Shown piece after piece: positions 9,349 to 17,402 of a stretch of 64,000 bases of DNA; the first letter of the stretch is position 1, and each line of letters begins with the position of its first letter. Under the pieces are notes generated by a model. That model did no database searches and had not been told where the DNA came from. It worked only from the letters and a program-made list of their open reading frames with translations. Where the stretch lies: assembly GCA_029979565.1 (NCBI GenBank), contig JAPOHG010000001.1, forward strand, positions 62,001 through 126,000, given 5' to 3'. Source of the stretch: a bacterium. GTDB lineage: Bacteria > Bacteroidota > Bacteroidia > Flavobacteriales_D > Sanyastnellaceae. The translations under genes were made by a program, and so were the position numbers.

Positions 9349-9693
9349 TCATTCTCCGGCAATCCAAGCGGCGAAGTACTCCACCAAGGCCCGCTTCATC
9401 AACAATTCTTGCTCCTGTTTGGAAACCGCAGGGATTTCAGCCGTGCGCTCGAAATGGGGCCATCCGTCTTCATCGGTGCCCAACGCCTTGTAAAAGCCCA
9501 GCGGCTCCAACAACGTGCACACCCCAACGTGCATCACCTCCATCTTTTCGTCCTTCTTGAACCGCTTGAATCCCTGCCCGCATTCCTGGAGGCCCACGGT
9601 AAAAATCATGGTCGTCAGATCCGGAGGTTCGCCGAAGCGCTCCTCCATGAGGCGCTCCAGTTTGATCCAGTCTTTTTCGAAAGCGTAATCCAT
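9349..9693 (-). CDS. Conserved Bacteroidota protein of unknown function
   Basis: A 114-aa, cytosolic-looking protein without signal peptide or membrane segment. It begins MDYAFEKDWIKLERLMEERFG and contains TMIFTVGLQECGQGF, a pattern I recognise as a conserved uncharacterised family in Bacteroidota but cannot tie to a function. The ORF track extends upstream through a tRNA and its terminator, so ATG 9693 is the sensible start. It lies directly downstream of the tRNA-Pro terminator; no separate promoter box was found. Confidence 0.7.
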   Translation of the reverse strand: MDYAFEKDWIKLERLMEERFGEPPDLTTMIFTVGLQECGQGFKRFKKDEKMEVMHVGVCTLLEPLGFYKALGTDEDGWPHFERTAEIPAVSKQEQELLMKRALVEYFAAWIAGE

Positions 9694-9713
9694 GATCGGC
9701 GGTTGCACGGTGC

Positions 9714-9740
9714 AAAAAACCCGAGGCCAACGCCCCGGGT
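9714..9740 (-). terminator. Intrinsic terminator after tRNA-Pro
   Basis: On the minus strand, ACCCGgGGC, a four-base loop, GCCtCGGGT and then six T form a strong hairpin eight bases after the tRNA end. Confidence 0.9.
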
Positions 9741-9747
9741 CTTGGTG

Positions 9748-9820
9748 TCGGGATGACTGGACTTGAACCAGCGACCACACGTCCCCCAGACGCGTACTCT
9801 ACCAACTGAGCTACATCCCG
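9748..9820 (-). tRNA. tRNA-Pro (anticodon GGG)
   Basis: The minus strand folds into a 73-base cloverleaf: acceptor stem CGGGATG/CATCCCG, D-arm with AGTTGGTA loop, anticodon stem CGCGT/ACGTG enclosing loop CTGGGGG (anticodon GGG), a five-base variable loop and T-arm GCTGG TTCAAGT CCAGT, then discriminator A. CCA is not encoded. The G after the anticodon and the C-G first pair fit proline. Confidence 0.93.
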
Positions 9821-9848
9821 ATTCCCGGACGCATCGCATTCGGGACGG

Positions 9849-9879
9849 CGAAGGTACTCAACTTTCTTTTTTGGCCGAA
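9849..9879 (-). promoter_or_regulatory. Promoter of tRNA-Pro
   Basis: On the minus strand TTCG (9879-9876), 19 bases, then TACCTTCG (9856-9849) approximate the Bacteroidota TTTG-N19-TAnnTTTG layout with one mismatch in each box. The tRNA 5' end is 28 bases downstream of the box. Confidence 0.6.
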
Positions 9880-9942
9880 TACTTTTGCGCTGGATTCTGT
9901 CAAAAGAAGGGGCAATGCCATGGTCAGCACCGCCGCTCCTGC

Positions 9943-9950
9943 TAACTTTG
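9943..9950 (+). promoter_or_regulatory. -7 box of pheT
   Basis: TAACTTTG, exact match to TAnnTTTG, 20 bases before ATG 9971. It argues against the upstream ORF-track start at 9920. Confidence 0.6.
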
Positions 9951-9970
9951 TGCACACCAAATCCGTACCG

Positions 9971-12463
9971 ATGAAAATCTCCTTCAATTGGCTCACCGAC
10001 CTGCTTCCGACCGCCACTTCTGTGGAAGATGCCGCAGCTGTACTCACCGCGACGGGACTGGAGGTAGAAGGCACCGAGTTGGTCGAGAGCATCCCGGGCG
10101 GATTGAGCGGGTTGGTCGTTGGTGAAATCACGGCGTGCGGACCCCATCCGAATGCAGACCGGCTGCAAGTGTGCGAAGTCAACATCGGTGAAGATGAGCC
10201 CCTGGCCATTGTATGCGGAGCCAAGAATGCCCGACAGGGACTGCGGGTGGTCGTCGCGACCGTTGGCACTGAATTGCATCCCGTGAATGGCGAGTCCTTC
10301 AAAATCAAGAAAGGCAAGATCCGCGGAGAAGTGAGCATGGGCATGATCTGCGCAGAAGATGAAATTGGCGTTGGTCAATCCCATGAAGGCATCATTGAAT
10401 TGGATGAAAAATGGACTCCGGGAACGCCCGTGGCTTCGGTCTACAACTTGGAATCCGACGCGGTATTGGAAATTGGTCTGACCCCCAACCGCACCGACGG
10501 CATGAGCCATTACGGAGTCGCTCGGGACCTCCGGGCTGGGTTACTTAATGGGACCGTGGAAGGAATTCAAGAGGCCGTGGGCACGGTCAACGTGCCTGCC
10601 ACTGCGCCACTGCTCACCGCTCAAGGACCCATCGATCTGTCCATTGAATCCGGCGACGGCTGCCCTCGGTATTTGGGCCTGTTGATCGAGGGCGTTCGCA
10701 TTGGACCGTCTCCAGATTCGATTCAAAAGCGCCTTCGTGCCATCGGAGTCAACCCGCAAAACAACGTCGTCGATGCGACCAATTACGTCTTGCACGAATT
10801 GGGCCAGCCCTTGCATGCCTTTGATGCCGACGCCATTGAAGGCAACACCGTCGTGGTTCGGCACCCACGTAGCGGCGAGACGTTGACGACGCTGGACGGA
10901 GAAGAACGCACCTTGCATCCAGAAGACCAGGTCATCGCAGATGCCACCAAGCCGATGTGCTTGGCCGGAGTGTTCGGTGGTGACACGAGCGGGGTTTCCG
11001 ATTCGACCACCCGAGTCTTTTTGGAATCGGCCTATTTCAATCCGGTTGTGACGCGAAAAATGGCCAAGCGCCACGGTTTGTCTACCGATGCATCGTTCCG
11101 GTTTGAACGGGGCGTTGATCCTGAAATGATTGAAACGGCACTCGCCCGTGCCGCGGCACTCATCGCGGAATGGTCGGGAGGAACAGCCACTGCCATGAAC
11201 GAGGCAACAGCAGGAGATTTGCCTGCAGGACAAACCATCACCATGGAGTGGGATCAGCTGCATCGGTTGATTGGAATTTCATTGGAAAAGGAAGCGGTTC
11301 ACGCCATTCTCAAGGACCTCGACATCACCGCCTTGAGTGACAACGGCGTAGCCTTGGTGGTGAACGTACCGGCTTACCGGCACGATGTAACACGGCCCGC
11401 GGATGTCGTTGAGGAAATCCTGCGCATCTACGGATTCGACAAAATCCCATTGCCTGAACGGCTCATTTCCACCGCCGCGCACCAAGCCGGTGTGCCCGCC
11501 GAAGGATTCCGGTTACAGGTCTCGAATTTCCTAGTGAGCCGCGGCTTTCAGGAAATGATGAACAACAGCATGACGCGTGCCAGTTACACCCAGGACCTGG
11601 GCCAAGACGGCGAAGACGGCTGGGACCTTTCTCGCCAAATCGCGCTCATGAATCCCTTGAGTTCAGATTTAGGTGTGATGCGCCAATCGCTGCTTTTCCA
11701 GGGATTGGAAGCAATTGTTCGGAACACGAATCACCAGCGCCCCAACTTGCGCCTTTTTGAACTGGGCAAGGTGTACCAGCACCGCCAAGACGCCGATGCT
11801 GAATCGGAAAACGCAGCGCAGCGGTATGAAGAAACGGAACGGCTCGCAGTGTTCATGACCGGCGCCTCCGCAACCGAAAATTGGAACAACGCCTCGGGTG
11901 AAGTCGACGCATATGCACTGAAAAATGAAATCTACAACTTGCTCGCTTCGTTGGGCATTTCATCAAGCGCGGTAAAGGATTCCCCCCTTCAAACATCCTT
12001 GAATAGCGAGGGCCTCGAACTGAGCTGCCAAGGCCAGGTCATCGGCCGCATGGGCAAGGTCCGCTCTTCGGTTTTACGCAGCCACGGGGTCAAGCAAGAC
12101 GTCTTTTGGGCCGACTTGGCGGTGAAGCCGTTGACCAAAATCTCCAGCCGATCACGCGTCAAGGCCAAAGAACTCGCCAAGTTTCCGTCCGTTCGCCGCG
12201 ACCTTTCCTTGATTCTTGAGGAAGGCACCTCGTTCGGTGCCATTCGCGATGCCGCCATGAAAGCGGAGAAAAAACTTTTGAAGCGCGTCGGCCTGTTTGA
12301 TGTTTACGAAGGCAAAAACCTGGAGCCTGGTCAGGTCTCATACGCGGTTTCCTTGGTCTTGCAAGATGAGGAGCAAACCTTGAATGAAAAGCGCATTGAA
12401 CAGAGCATCCAGCGCATTCTCGAAGGCATTGTGCAGGCGACCGGAGCCCAACTCCGAGACTAA
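9971..12463 (+). CDS. pheT: Phenylalanyl-tRNA synthetase beta subunit
   Basis: The 830-aa non-catalytic subunit, which binds and edits tRNA-Phe. Visible parts in order: the N-terminal KISFNWL segment, the EMAP/OB tRNA-binding domain (about 40-150, HPNADRLQVC), the B3/B4 editing domain (NVVDATNYVLHELGQPLHAFD), B5 (around 410-480), the catalytic-like core (LFELGKVYQ) and the ferredoxin-fold anticodon-binding domain at the C-terminus (KFPSVRRDLSLIL). Start ATG 9971 gives the normal N-terminus MKISFNWL and fits the promoter box at 9943. The next gene starts 12 bases after its stop. Confidence 0.97.
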   Translation: MKISFNWLTDLLPTATSVEDAAAVLTATGLEVEGTELVESIPGGLSGLVVGEITACGPHPNADRLQVCEVNIGEDEPLAIVCGAKNARQGLRVVVATVGTELHPVNGESFKIKKGKIRGEVSMGMICAEDEIGVGQSHEGIIELDEKWTPGTPVASVYNLESDAVLEIGLTPNRTDGMSHYGVARDLRAGLLNGTVEGIQEAVGTVNVPATAPLLTAQGPIDLSIESGDGCPRYLGLLIEGVRIGPSPDSIQKRLRAIGVNPQNNVVDATNYVLHELGQPLHAFDADAIEGNTVVVRHPRSGETLTTLDGEERTLHPEDQVIADATKPMCLAGVFGGDTSGVSDSTTRVFLESAYFNPVVTRKMAKRHGLSTDASFRFERGVDPEMIETALARAAALIAEWSGGTATAMNEATAGDLPAGQTITMEWDQLHRLIGISLEKEAVHAILKDLDITALSDNGVALVVNVPAYRHDVTRPADVVEEILRIYGFDKIPLPERLISTAAHQAGVPAEGFRLQVSNFLVSRGFQEMMNNSMTRASYTQDLGQDGEDGWDLSRQIALMNPLSSDLGVMRQSLLFQGLEAIVRNTNHQRPNLRLFELGKVYQHRQDADAESENAAQRYEETERLAVFMTGASATENWNNASGEVDAYALKNEIYNLLASLGISSSAVKDSPLQTSLNSEGLELSCQGQVIGRMGKVRSSVLRSHGVKQDVFWADLAVKPLTKISSRSRVKAKELAKFPSVRRDLSLILEEGTSFGAIRDAAMKAEKKLLKRVGLFDVYEGKNLEPGQVSYAVSLVLQDEEQTLNEKRIEQSIQRILEGIVQATGAQLRD

Positions 12464-12475
12464 GAATCATCTGCT

Positions 12476-13801
12476 GTGGCGAAAAAAAGAGACAAAGCAT
12501 TTGTTGAGCCGCCGATCCAGCGGCGCCATGCCGGCTACGGAACGGCCGTGCATCTGGTTCAATCAGGGGTCAATCGGTTTCATCGCATTGAACGTGTGGA
12601 AGGGTTGGAAAACCTTCCTGAGCCGCATGAAGCCACCATCATTGTGGGCAATCATCAGAATGGATTGATGGACGCCATTGTCCAGAGCGCCATGCTCAGC
12701 CCCAACCAGATTCACTTTCTGACCCGTGCGGATGTGTTTTACCAAAAGACAGCGCGTGCACTGCTGTTTGCCTTCAACCAAATGCCAATCTACCGGCAAC
12801 GCGACAAACTATCCGATGCACGGGAACGAAACCAGCGCATTTTTGAAATCTGTGCCGAGCGGTTAAAAATCGGAGCCACGGTCGGCCTATTTCCAGAGGG
12901 CAACCACCGAGCGGTCAAGACCCTGCGTCCCTTACGTCGTGGCGTCGTGGACATGGTCAACAGTGCATTGAAATTAGGTCCGAATGCCAAGCGTTTGAAA
13001 TTGGTGCCCGTTGGCATCGATTATGAGCAGATGACCGATCTACGGCGGCGGTTGAGTTACCGAATCGGCACACCCGTGCCATTTGATGACCTCATCGATT
13101 CGGAAACCGGGGAAATCCCTCCCGGTCGCCTGTTGGAGCGGATCAAGGAGGCCATGGATGAGTTGATTGTCAACATTCAGCCCGAGTCGCATTACGATGC
13201 CTTGCTCCCCTATGTGCAAGCCATGCGAACGACCGAAGCGGAAGATTGGGTGTCCACACGTGACGAGATTCGAGGCTTCCAAACGTTTGGAGAAGACGCC
13301 CTCGCAGCGATTGCAAAAGCCCATGCGGATGTGATAACAGAAGGCGTCATGGCAACGGCCCGTCCCGAAGACCTCGGGCATGGTCCTGAAAAACTGCGCC
13401 GCATTCCGTGGTGGTTTTGGCCACTCGCTCCGCTTGCAGCCATTGGTGGAGCATGTGCTTACCCATTTTCAAAATACATAGGAGCACAAGCCGACAAGCG
13501 GGTAAAAGACCCCTGCTTTTCAAGCACCTTCAAAGTAACGGCGGGCATGTTTTTGTTCCCTCTTTATTTCTTTCTTCTAGCCTGGCCGTTGGCGTGGTTG
13601 GCAAGCGGGGAATGGGGAGGCTGGCCCGTCGTTGTAGCGTACATCTTCACCCTAATCGGCAGCCGATTTGCCGGGTGGTGGTACGGTCATTACCTCGATT
13701 GGATCGGCAGACGCAATGCGCAAAAAGTCTACGCTGATCCCACCCAAAAAGCGGCTTGGTCAGCCTACATCACAGCCATTAAAACCCACCTCAACGCATG
13801 A
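12476..13801 (+). CDS. Lysophospholipid/glycerol-phosphate acyltransferase (PlsC-like)
   Basis: A 441-aa membrane acyltransferase, longer than typical PlsC (about 250 aa). The catalytic block is NHQNGLMD with H60 and D66, that is HX5D as in yeast Gat1-type glycerol-3-phosphate acyltransferases rather than HX4D. The acceptor-binding FPEG is at 139-142. Three hydrophobic segments near the C-terminus (around 310-405) anchor it. It probably acylates a glycerol phosphate or lysophosphatidate in phospholipid synthesis. The start is GTG 12476; it lies 12 bases after pheT and overlaps the next gene by four bases (ATGA), so pheT, this gene and the VOC gene look like one unit. Confidence 0.85.
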   Translation: MAKKRDKAFVEPPIQRRHAGYGTAVHLVQSGVNRFHRIERVEGLENLPEPHEATIIVGNHQNGLMDAIVQSAMLSPNQIHFLTRADVFYQKTARALLFAFNQMPIYRQRDKLSDARERNQRIFEICAERLKIGATVGLFPEGNHRAVKTLRPLRRGVVDMVNSALKLGPNAKRLKLVPVGIDYEQMTDLRRRLSYRIGTPVPFDDLIDSETGEIPPGRLLERIKEAMDELIVNIQPESHYDALLPYVQAMRTTEAEDWVSTRDEIRGFQTFGEDALAAIAKAHADVITEGVMATARPEDLGHGPEKLRRIPWWFWPLAPLAAIGGACAYPFSKYIGAQADKRVKDPCFSSTFKVTAGMFLFPLYFFLLAWPLAWLASGEWGGWPVVVAYIFTLIGSRFAGWWYGHYLDWIGRRNAQKVYADPTQKAAWSAYITAIKTHLNA

Positions 13802-14874
13802 GCAAATCCTCACTTGATTACCGCATCCAAGGCATGCAGCACATCGGTGTTGCGACCTCGGACATGGACCACTCCTTGAAGTTTTTCCGGCGGCTGTTCG
13901 GCATGGATATCCCTTTTTTTGATTCCATCCAAGCGGCCCCATTGATGGACAGCCACACCCGCGGTGAAACCATCACCAAACGCGCGAGCATGGTCATGAA
14001 CTTGCAGGGTGGGTGCGCTTTTGAGGTGCTGCGTGCCGACTCGTTTGATCCGGTGCCGGCTCGGTGGGAAATTGCTCCAGGGGACCTCGGCATCACCACG
14101 GTCCAAATGAAAACCCGGGACATTGAAAAGATGCATGCCCACGCTATGGCCTTGGCCGGAGATGCATGCGACACAAAGCTGCGCAAAACGCCTTGGGGGG
14201 CTTCAACCTTTTACCTGAAAGATCCCGACGGCAACCGTTTCCAAGTGCTCGAAGCCGATGATTGGTTCGAAAACAATGGACATCCTTCAGGAGGCGTCAT
14301 GGGCTGCACCATCGGGGTTTCAGACATGAAAGCTGCACTAAAACTTTACGCGGACGTGCTGGGGTTTGACCAAGTGCTCCACGATGCAACAGGGACGCAA
14401 GCCGATTGGGACGGTATGCCCCACGGGGCCGAGTCATTCCGTCGGGTCCGCTTGACCCAATCCGCACCTGGAGCAGGCGGCTTCGGCCAGCTAACGGGGC
14501 GCACCTACATCGAATTGGTTCAAGCGCTCGACCGCGTGGGGACCTTCATTTTCAAGGACCGCATTTGGTGCGACATCGGTTTTGCCCACCTCGGATTTGA
14601 TGTTCGCGGCATGGCGGATTTGGGCACTGCGCTCGATCAGGAGGGCTTTGGCTTCCGCTGCGATACTGCGGATGCCATCGGAATGGGCGAGACCAAGGTG
14701 CACTGCACGTACATCGACGACCCGGACGAATGCTGGCTCGAAATGATTGAAGTGTACAAAGTCCCGATCATCGAAAAATGGGGGCTTTTCTTGGACGTTC
14801 AGAAGCGAGGAGCAGACGAGCCGCTGCCTCGATGGATGCTCAAAGCCTTGCGCTTCAGCCGCGTTAAGGACTAA
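13798..14874 (+). CDS. Two-domain VOC (glyoxalase/dioxygenase fold) protein
   Basis: A 358-aa soluble protein with two or more vicinal-oxygen-chelate modules. The first begins GMQHIGVATSDMDHSLKFFRRLFG and ends with YLKDPDGNRFQVLEAD; the second begins MGCTIGVSDMKAALKLYADVLGFD and ends with CTYIDDPDECWLEMIE. This is the classic beta-alpha-beta3 repeat with metal-ligand His and Glu at module ends. The substrate cannot be predicted; 4-hydroxyphenylpyruvate dioxygenase was considered but its C-terminal signature is not present. Start ATG overlaps the acyltransferase stop by four bases. Confidence 0.75.
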   Translation: MSKSSLDYRIQGMQHIGVATSDMDHSLKFFRRLFGMDIPFFDSIQAAPLMDSHTRGETITKRASMVMNLQGGCAFEVLRADSFDPVPARWEIAPGDLGITTVQMKTRDIEKMHAHAMALAGDACDTKLRKTPWGASTFYLKDPDGNRFQVLEADDWFENNGHPSGGVMGCTIGVSDMKAALKLYADVLGFDQVLHDATGTQADWDGMPHGAESFRRVRLTQSAPGAGGFGQLTGRTYIELVQALDRVGTFIFKDRIWCDIGFAHLGFDVRGMADLGTALDQEGFGFRCDTADAIGMGETKVHCTYIDDPDECWLEMIEVYKVPIIEKWGLFLDVQKRGADEPLPRWMLKALRFSRVKD

Positions 14875-14880
14875 CAATCA

Positions 14881-14908
14881 GTCACAATTCCTTTACATTG
14901 GGTTTACA
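14881..14908 (+). promoter_or_regulatory. Pho-box-like 11-bp direct repeats upstream of the response regulator
   Basis: GTCACA, TTTACA and TTTACA start at 14881, 14892 and 14903, exactly 11 bases apart. Two units are identical and the first matches four of six bases. TT(A/C/T)ACA repeats with about five bases between them are the known binding layout for Bacillus PhoP, and an 11-base period is the layout for E. coli PhoB. The site sits 46 bases before a PhoB-like gene, consistent with autoregulation. Confidence 0.5.
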
Positions 14909-14953
14909 GTGAGGAACGGAATGGGTAACACCTTTAGGTCCTGAACCATCGAC

Positions 14954-15625
14954 ATGAACAAGAAAATCCTTCTGGTAGACGACGAGCCGGACATCCTCGA
15001 GTTGATTGGATACAACTTGCGCCAGGAAGGGTACGACGTGTTCACCGCTGAAAACGGCAAGCAAGGCATTGACATGGCGCGCACCGTCAACCCGGACCTC
15101 ATCATCCTCGATGTGATGATGCCGGAAATGGATGGAATGGAAGTCTGCAACATCATCCGTTCGGACGCCAAGCTCTCCCACACCACCATCGCCTTCCTCA
15201 CGGCCCGCGGCGAGGATTACAGCCAAGTAGCTGGATTCGATGCCGGGGGCGACGATTACATCACCAAACCGGTCAAGCCCAAAGTACTCGTGAGCCGCGT
15301 CAAAGCTTTGTTGCGGCGGTCTGGTTCGAGCAAGAGCACCCTGCCAGATGAGCGATTCGGTGTTGCCATTGATCTCGATCGCTTCACCGTGTTGCAGCAG
15401 GGAAAAGAGCTCACCTTGCCCAAGAAAGAATTTGAATTGCTCAACCTGCTTTGGTCAGAGCCCGGCAAGGTTTTCACCCGGGAAGCCATCCTCTCTGCAG
15501 TCTGGGGCAACGACGTCGTGGTAGGCGACCGCACCATTGATGTGCACATTCGCAAGCTCCGAAGCAAACTCGGAGATGACCTGTTCACCACAGTAAAAGG
15601 TGTCGGGTATAAATTTGGCAAGTGA
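14954..15625 (+). CDS. OmpR/PhoB-family response regulator
   Basis: A 223-aa two-domain regulator. The receiver (1-120) has acidic residues DDE at 9-11, phospho-acceptor D53 in ILDVMMP, T83 in FLTARG and K105 in ITKPV. The winged-helix DNA-binding domain follows, with LTLPKKEFELL, GKVFTREAIL and RTIDVHIRKLRSKLG. Overall it is closest to PhoB-type regulators of phosphate response. Its stop overlaps the start of the histidine kinase by four bases, and three Pho-box-like repeats lie just upstream. No phosphate transporter genes are in the window, so the phosphate role is inferred. Confidence 0.92.
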   Translation: MNKKILLVDDEPDILELIGYNLRQEGYDVFTAENGKQGIDMARTVNPDLIILDVMMPEMDGMEVCNIIRSDAKLSHTTIAFLTARGEDYSQVAGFDAGGDDYITKPVKPKVLVSRVKALLRRSGSSKSTLPDERFGVAIDLDRFTVLQQGKELTLPKKEFELLNLLWSEPGKVFTREAILSAVWGNDVVVGDRTIDVHIRKLRSKLGDDLFTTVKGVGYKFGK

Positions 15626-16701
15626 GCCCGGATTCGACCCCCCGTGAACTGGCGAAAAAAACATCGCCACTGCTTGCCGCATTGGCCGGTGTAGCCACCC
15701 TTTTGCTGTTGCGGGCATTGGACGCCATGCACCTTTGGGCATTGGCCATTCTCGCGGCATTGCTCACGGAAACGGCGAGCACACTCATCATTGAATGGTC
15801 CGTGGAAAAACTTCTCCAGCGCCGAGTAAAGGACCTATCTGATGCCATCTCGCAAGGATCCAATGAGGAAGAGGTTCGGCTCGAACAGCAGTCTCTGGAC
15901 GACATCCTGACATGGGCCAACAATCAAATTGCCGACATCAAGTCGCTCAAGGCCAAGGATTCGTTCCGCAAGGAATTCATCGGCAACCTGGCCCACGAAC
16001 TCAAAACACCCCTCTTCAACATCCAAGGCTTTATCCTCACACTCATCGAATCCGACCTGAAGGACGAAGAGCTGGTGCGAAGGTTTTTGGAAAAAGCCGA
16101 CAACAACGTCAGCCGAATGACGGAGTTGATTGAAGACCTCGACACCATCACCAAGTTGGAGTCGGACAGCCTAGCCCTCACCCTCGCGCCGTGTAACATC
16201 ATCGAGACGTGCAAGGAGGCGATCGAAGGCGTTGAATCCAAGGCGCAAAAAATGGGCATCGATGTGCGGCTTGAGCTTCCTGAATCCGGAATGGAAAGCC
16301 TGCACGTCCTCTGCGGCCCCGTCCAAATCCGCCAAGTCCTCACCAACCTTCTCGTCAATTCCATCCACTACGGCCAGGAAGGTGGCCACAGCATCCTGCG
16401 CGTTCAGACCAAAGGCGAGACCGTCCGGATCACCGTCGAAGACAACGGCATTGGAATCTCCGAGGAAGACCTCAATCGCATTTACGAGCGCTTCTACCGC
16501 GTCGACAAAAGCCGCTCCCGACATGCCGGGGGCTCCGGACTGGGTCTGGCAATCGTCAAGCACATCATCGAAGCCCACGGCCAGTCCATTCAAGTTCAAT
16601 CCGCATTGAACAAGGGAACATCCTTCTCCTTCGAACTCGTCAACCTCGATGCCGAAGCTGAAAAGCGGAACATCCGCCTCGACACCCCTGAACTGGGCTA
16701 A
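15622..16701 (+). CDS. PhoR-like sensor histidine kinase
   Basis: A 359-aa kinase starting at GTG 15622, overlapping the regulator stop. Two membrane helices (about 17-31 and 38-56) are joined by only a few residues, so there is no periplasmic sensor domain. H125 in FIGNLAHELKTP is the phosphorylated histidine. The ATPase domain has the N-box NLLVNSIHYG, G1 DNGIGI, F-box RFYRVD and G2 GGSGLGLAIVKHI, all intact. It should phosphorylate the neighbouring response regulator at D53. Lack of a sensor domain suggests signal input through membrane partners, as proposed for PhoR with the Pst transporter. It converges on the MBL gene with 11 bases between. Confidence 0.93.
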   Translation: MSPDSTPRELAKKTSPLLAALAGVATLLLLRALDAMHLWALAILAALLTETASTLIIEWSVEKLLQRRVKDLSDAISQGSNEEEVRLEQQSLDDILTWANNQIADIKSLKAKDSFRKEFIGNLAHELKTPLFNIQGFILTLIESDLKDEELVRRFLEKADNNVSRMTELIEDLDTITKLESDSLALTLAPCNIIETCKEAIEGVESKAQKMGIDVRLELPESGMESLHVLCGPVQIRQVLTNLLVNSIHYGQEGGHSILRVQTKGETVRITVEDNGIGISEEDLNRIYERFYRVDKSRSRHAGGSGLGLAIVKHIIEAHGQSIQVQSALNKGTSFSFELVNLDAEAEKRNIRLDTPELG

Positions 16702-16712
16702 CGACCGCTGCG

Positions 16713-17381
16713 CTATTCTGCTTGTAGCATGCCGGTGCCTGCGGCGTTGACAAATGGATTCGCCGCTTTTTCTGCTCCAATCGTGGTAGAAGGTCCATGC
16801 CCGGGCCATACTTCGAACGCGTCCGGTAACGTGAACAACTGCTCTTCGATGCTGGTGACCAAATCCGGTGCATGGCTGCCAGGGAGGTCCGTTCGTCCGA
16901 TGCTGCGTTGAAACAACACGTCCCCGCCGATGACCCATTGGCCCGCGGCGTAAACAAAAACCACATGGCCCGGTGCGTGTCCTGGCGTAAAACGGATCTC
17001 CAATTCCGCCTTTCCGCAATGAATGGATTCGTCGGTTTCCAATGCCGGCCCCAGTGGAGGCAACGGATCCATGGGGACGCCATATACCGCCGCAGACCGC
17101 GGGGCTTGATTGTAGGTCGGATAATCCACGGGATGCAGACGCGGTTTCAACCCCCACTTCTCGTGCACCCATCCTGCTCCCAGAACATGATCCAAGTGGG
17201 CATGGGTGAGCACGCATTGCACCGGCTTCAACGACCGCTCAGCGCAAAAAATTGCAAATGCCTCACGTTCGAAAGGATTGCTCATTCCCGGGTCAACCAC
17301 CGTCGCCTCTCCGTTTCCGTGGTCTATGAGGTACGTCTGCTCTGAAAACGGGTTGAAGGTGAAGGTGTGGAGTTCTATCAT
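16713..17381 (-). CDS. MBL-fold metallo-hydrolase (glyoxalase II-like)
   Basis: A 222-aa soluble hydrolase of the beta-lactamase fold. The metal-binding motif is THAHLDH (H60, H62, D64, H65); further ligands lie in FTPGHAPGH, GGDVLF and WPGHG, which completes a di-zinc site. The compact size and motif order match the YcbL/glyoxalase-II-like family, which hydrolyses thioesters such as S-lactoylglutathione analogues; substrate is not certain. The start was moved to ATG 17381 because the track start at 17414 falls inside the promoter box at 17419-17412. Confidence 0.88.
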   Translation of the reverse strand: MIELHTFTFNPFSEQTYLIDHGNGEATVVDPGMSNPFEREAFAIFCAERSLKPVQCVLTHAHLDHVLGAGWVHEKWGLKPRLHPVDYPTYNQAPRSAAVYGVPMDPLPPLGPALETDESIHCGKAELEIRFTPGHAPGHVVFVYAAGQWVIGGDVLFQRSIGRTDLPGSHAPDLVTSIEEQLFTLPDAFEVWPGHGPSTTIGAEKAANPFVNAAGTGMLQAE

Positions 17382-17388
17382 CTCGGTG

Positions 17389-17396
17389 TAACTTCG
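17389..17396 (+). promoter_or_regulatory. -7 box of the large outer-membrane protein gene
   Basis: TAACTTCG, one mismatch to TAnnTTTG, six bases before ATG 17403. It lies inside the 5' leader of the opposing MBL gene. Confidence 0.5.
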
Positions 17397-17402
17397 AATG
17401 GA

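Noticed and set aside
9470-10510. 346-aa minus-strand ORF spanning tRNA-Pro and the start of pheT
   Set aside because: Runs through a tRNA, a terminator and pheT in antisense; no recognisable domain.
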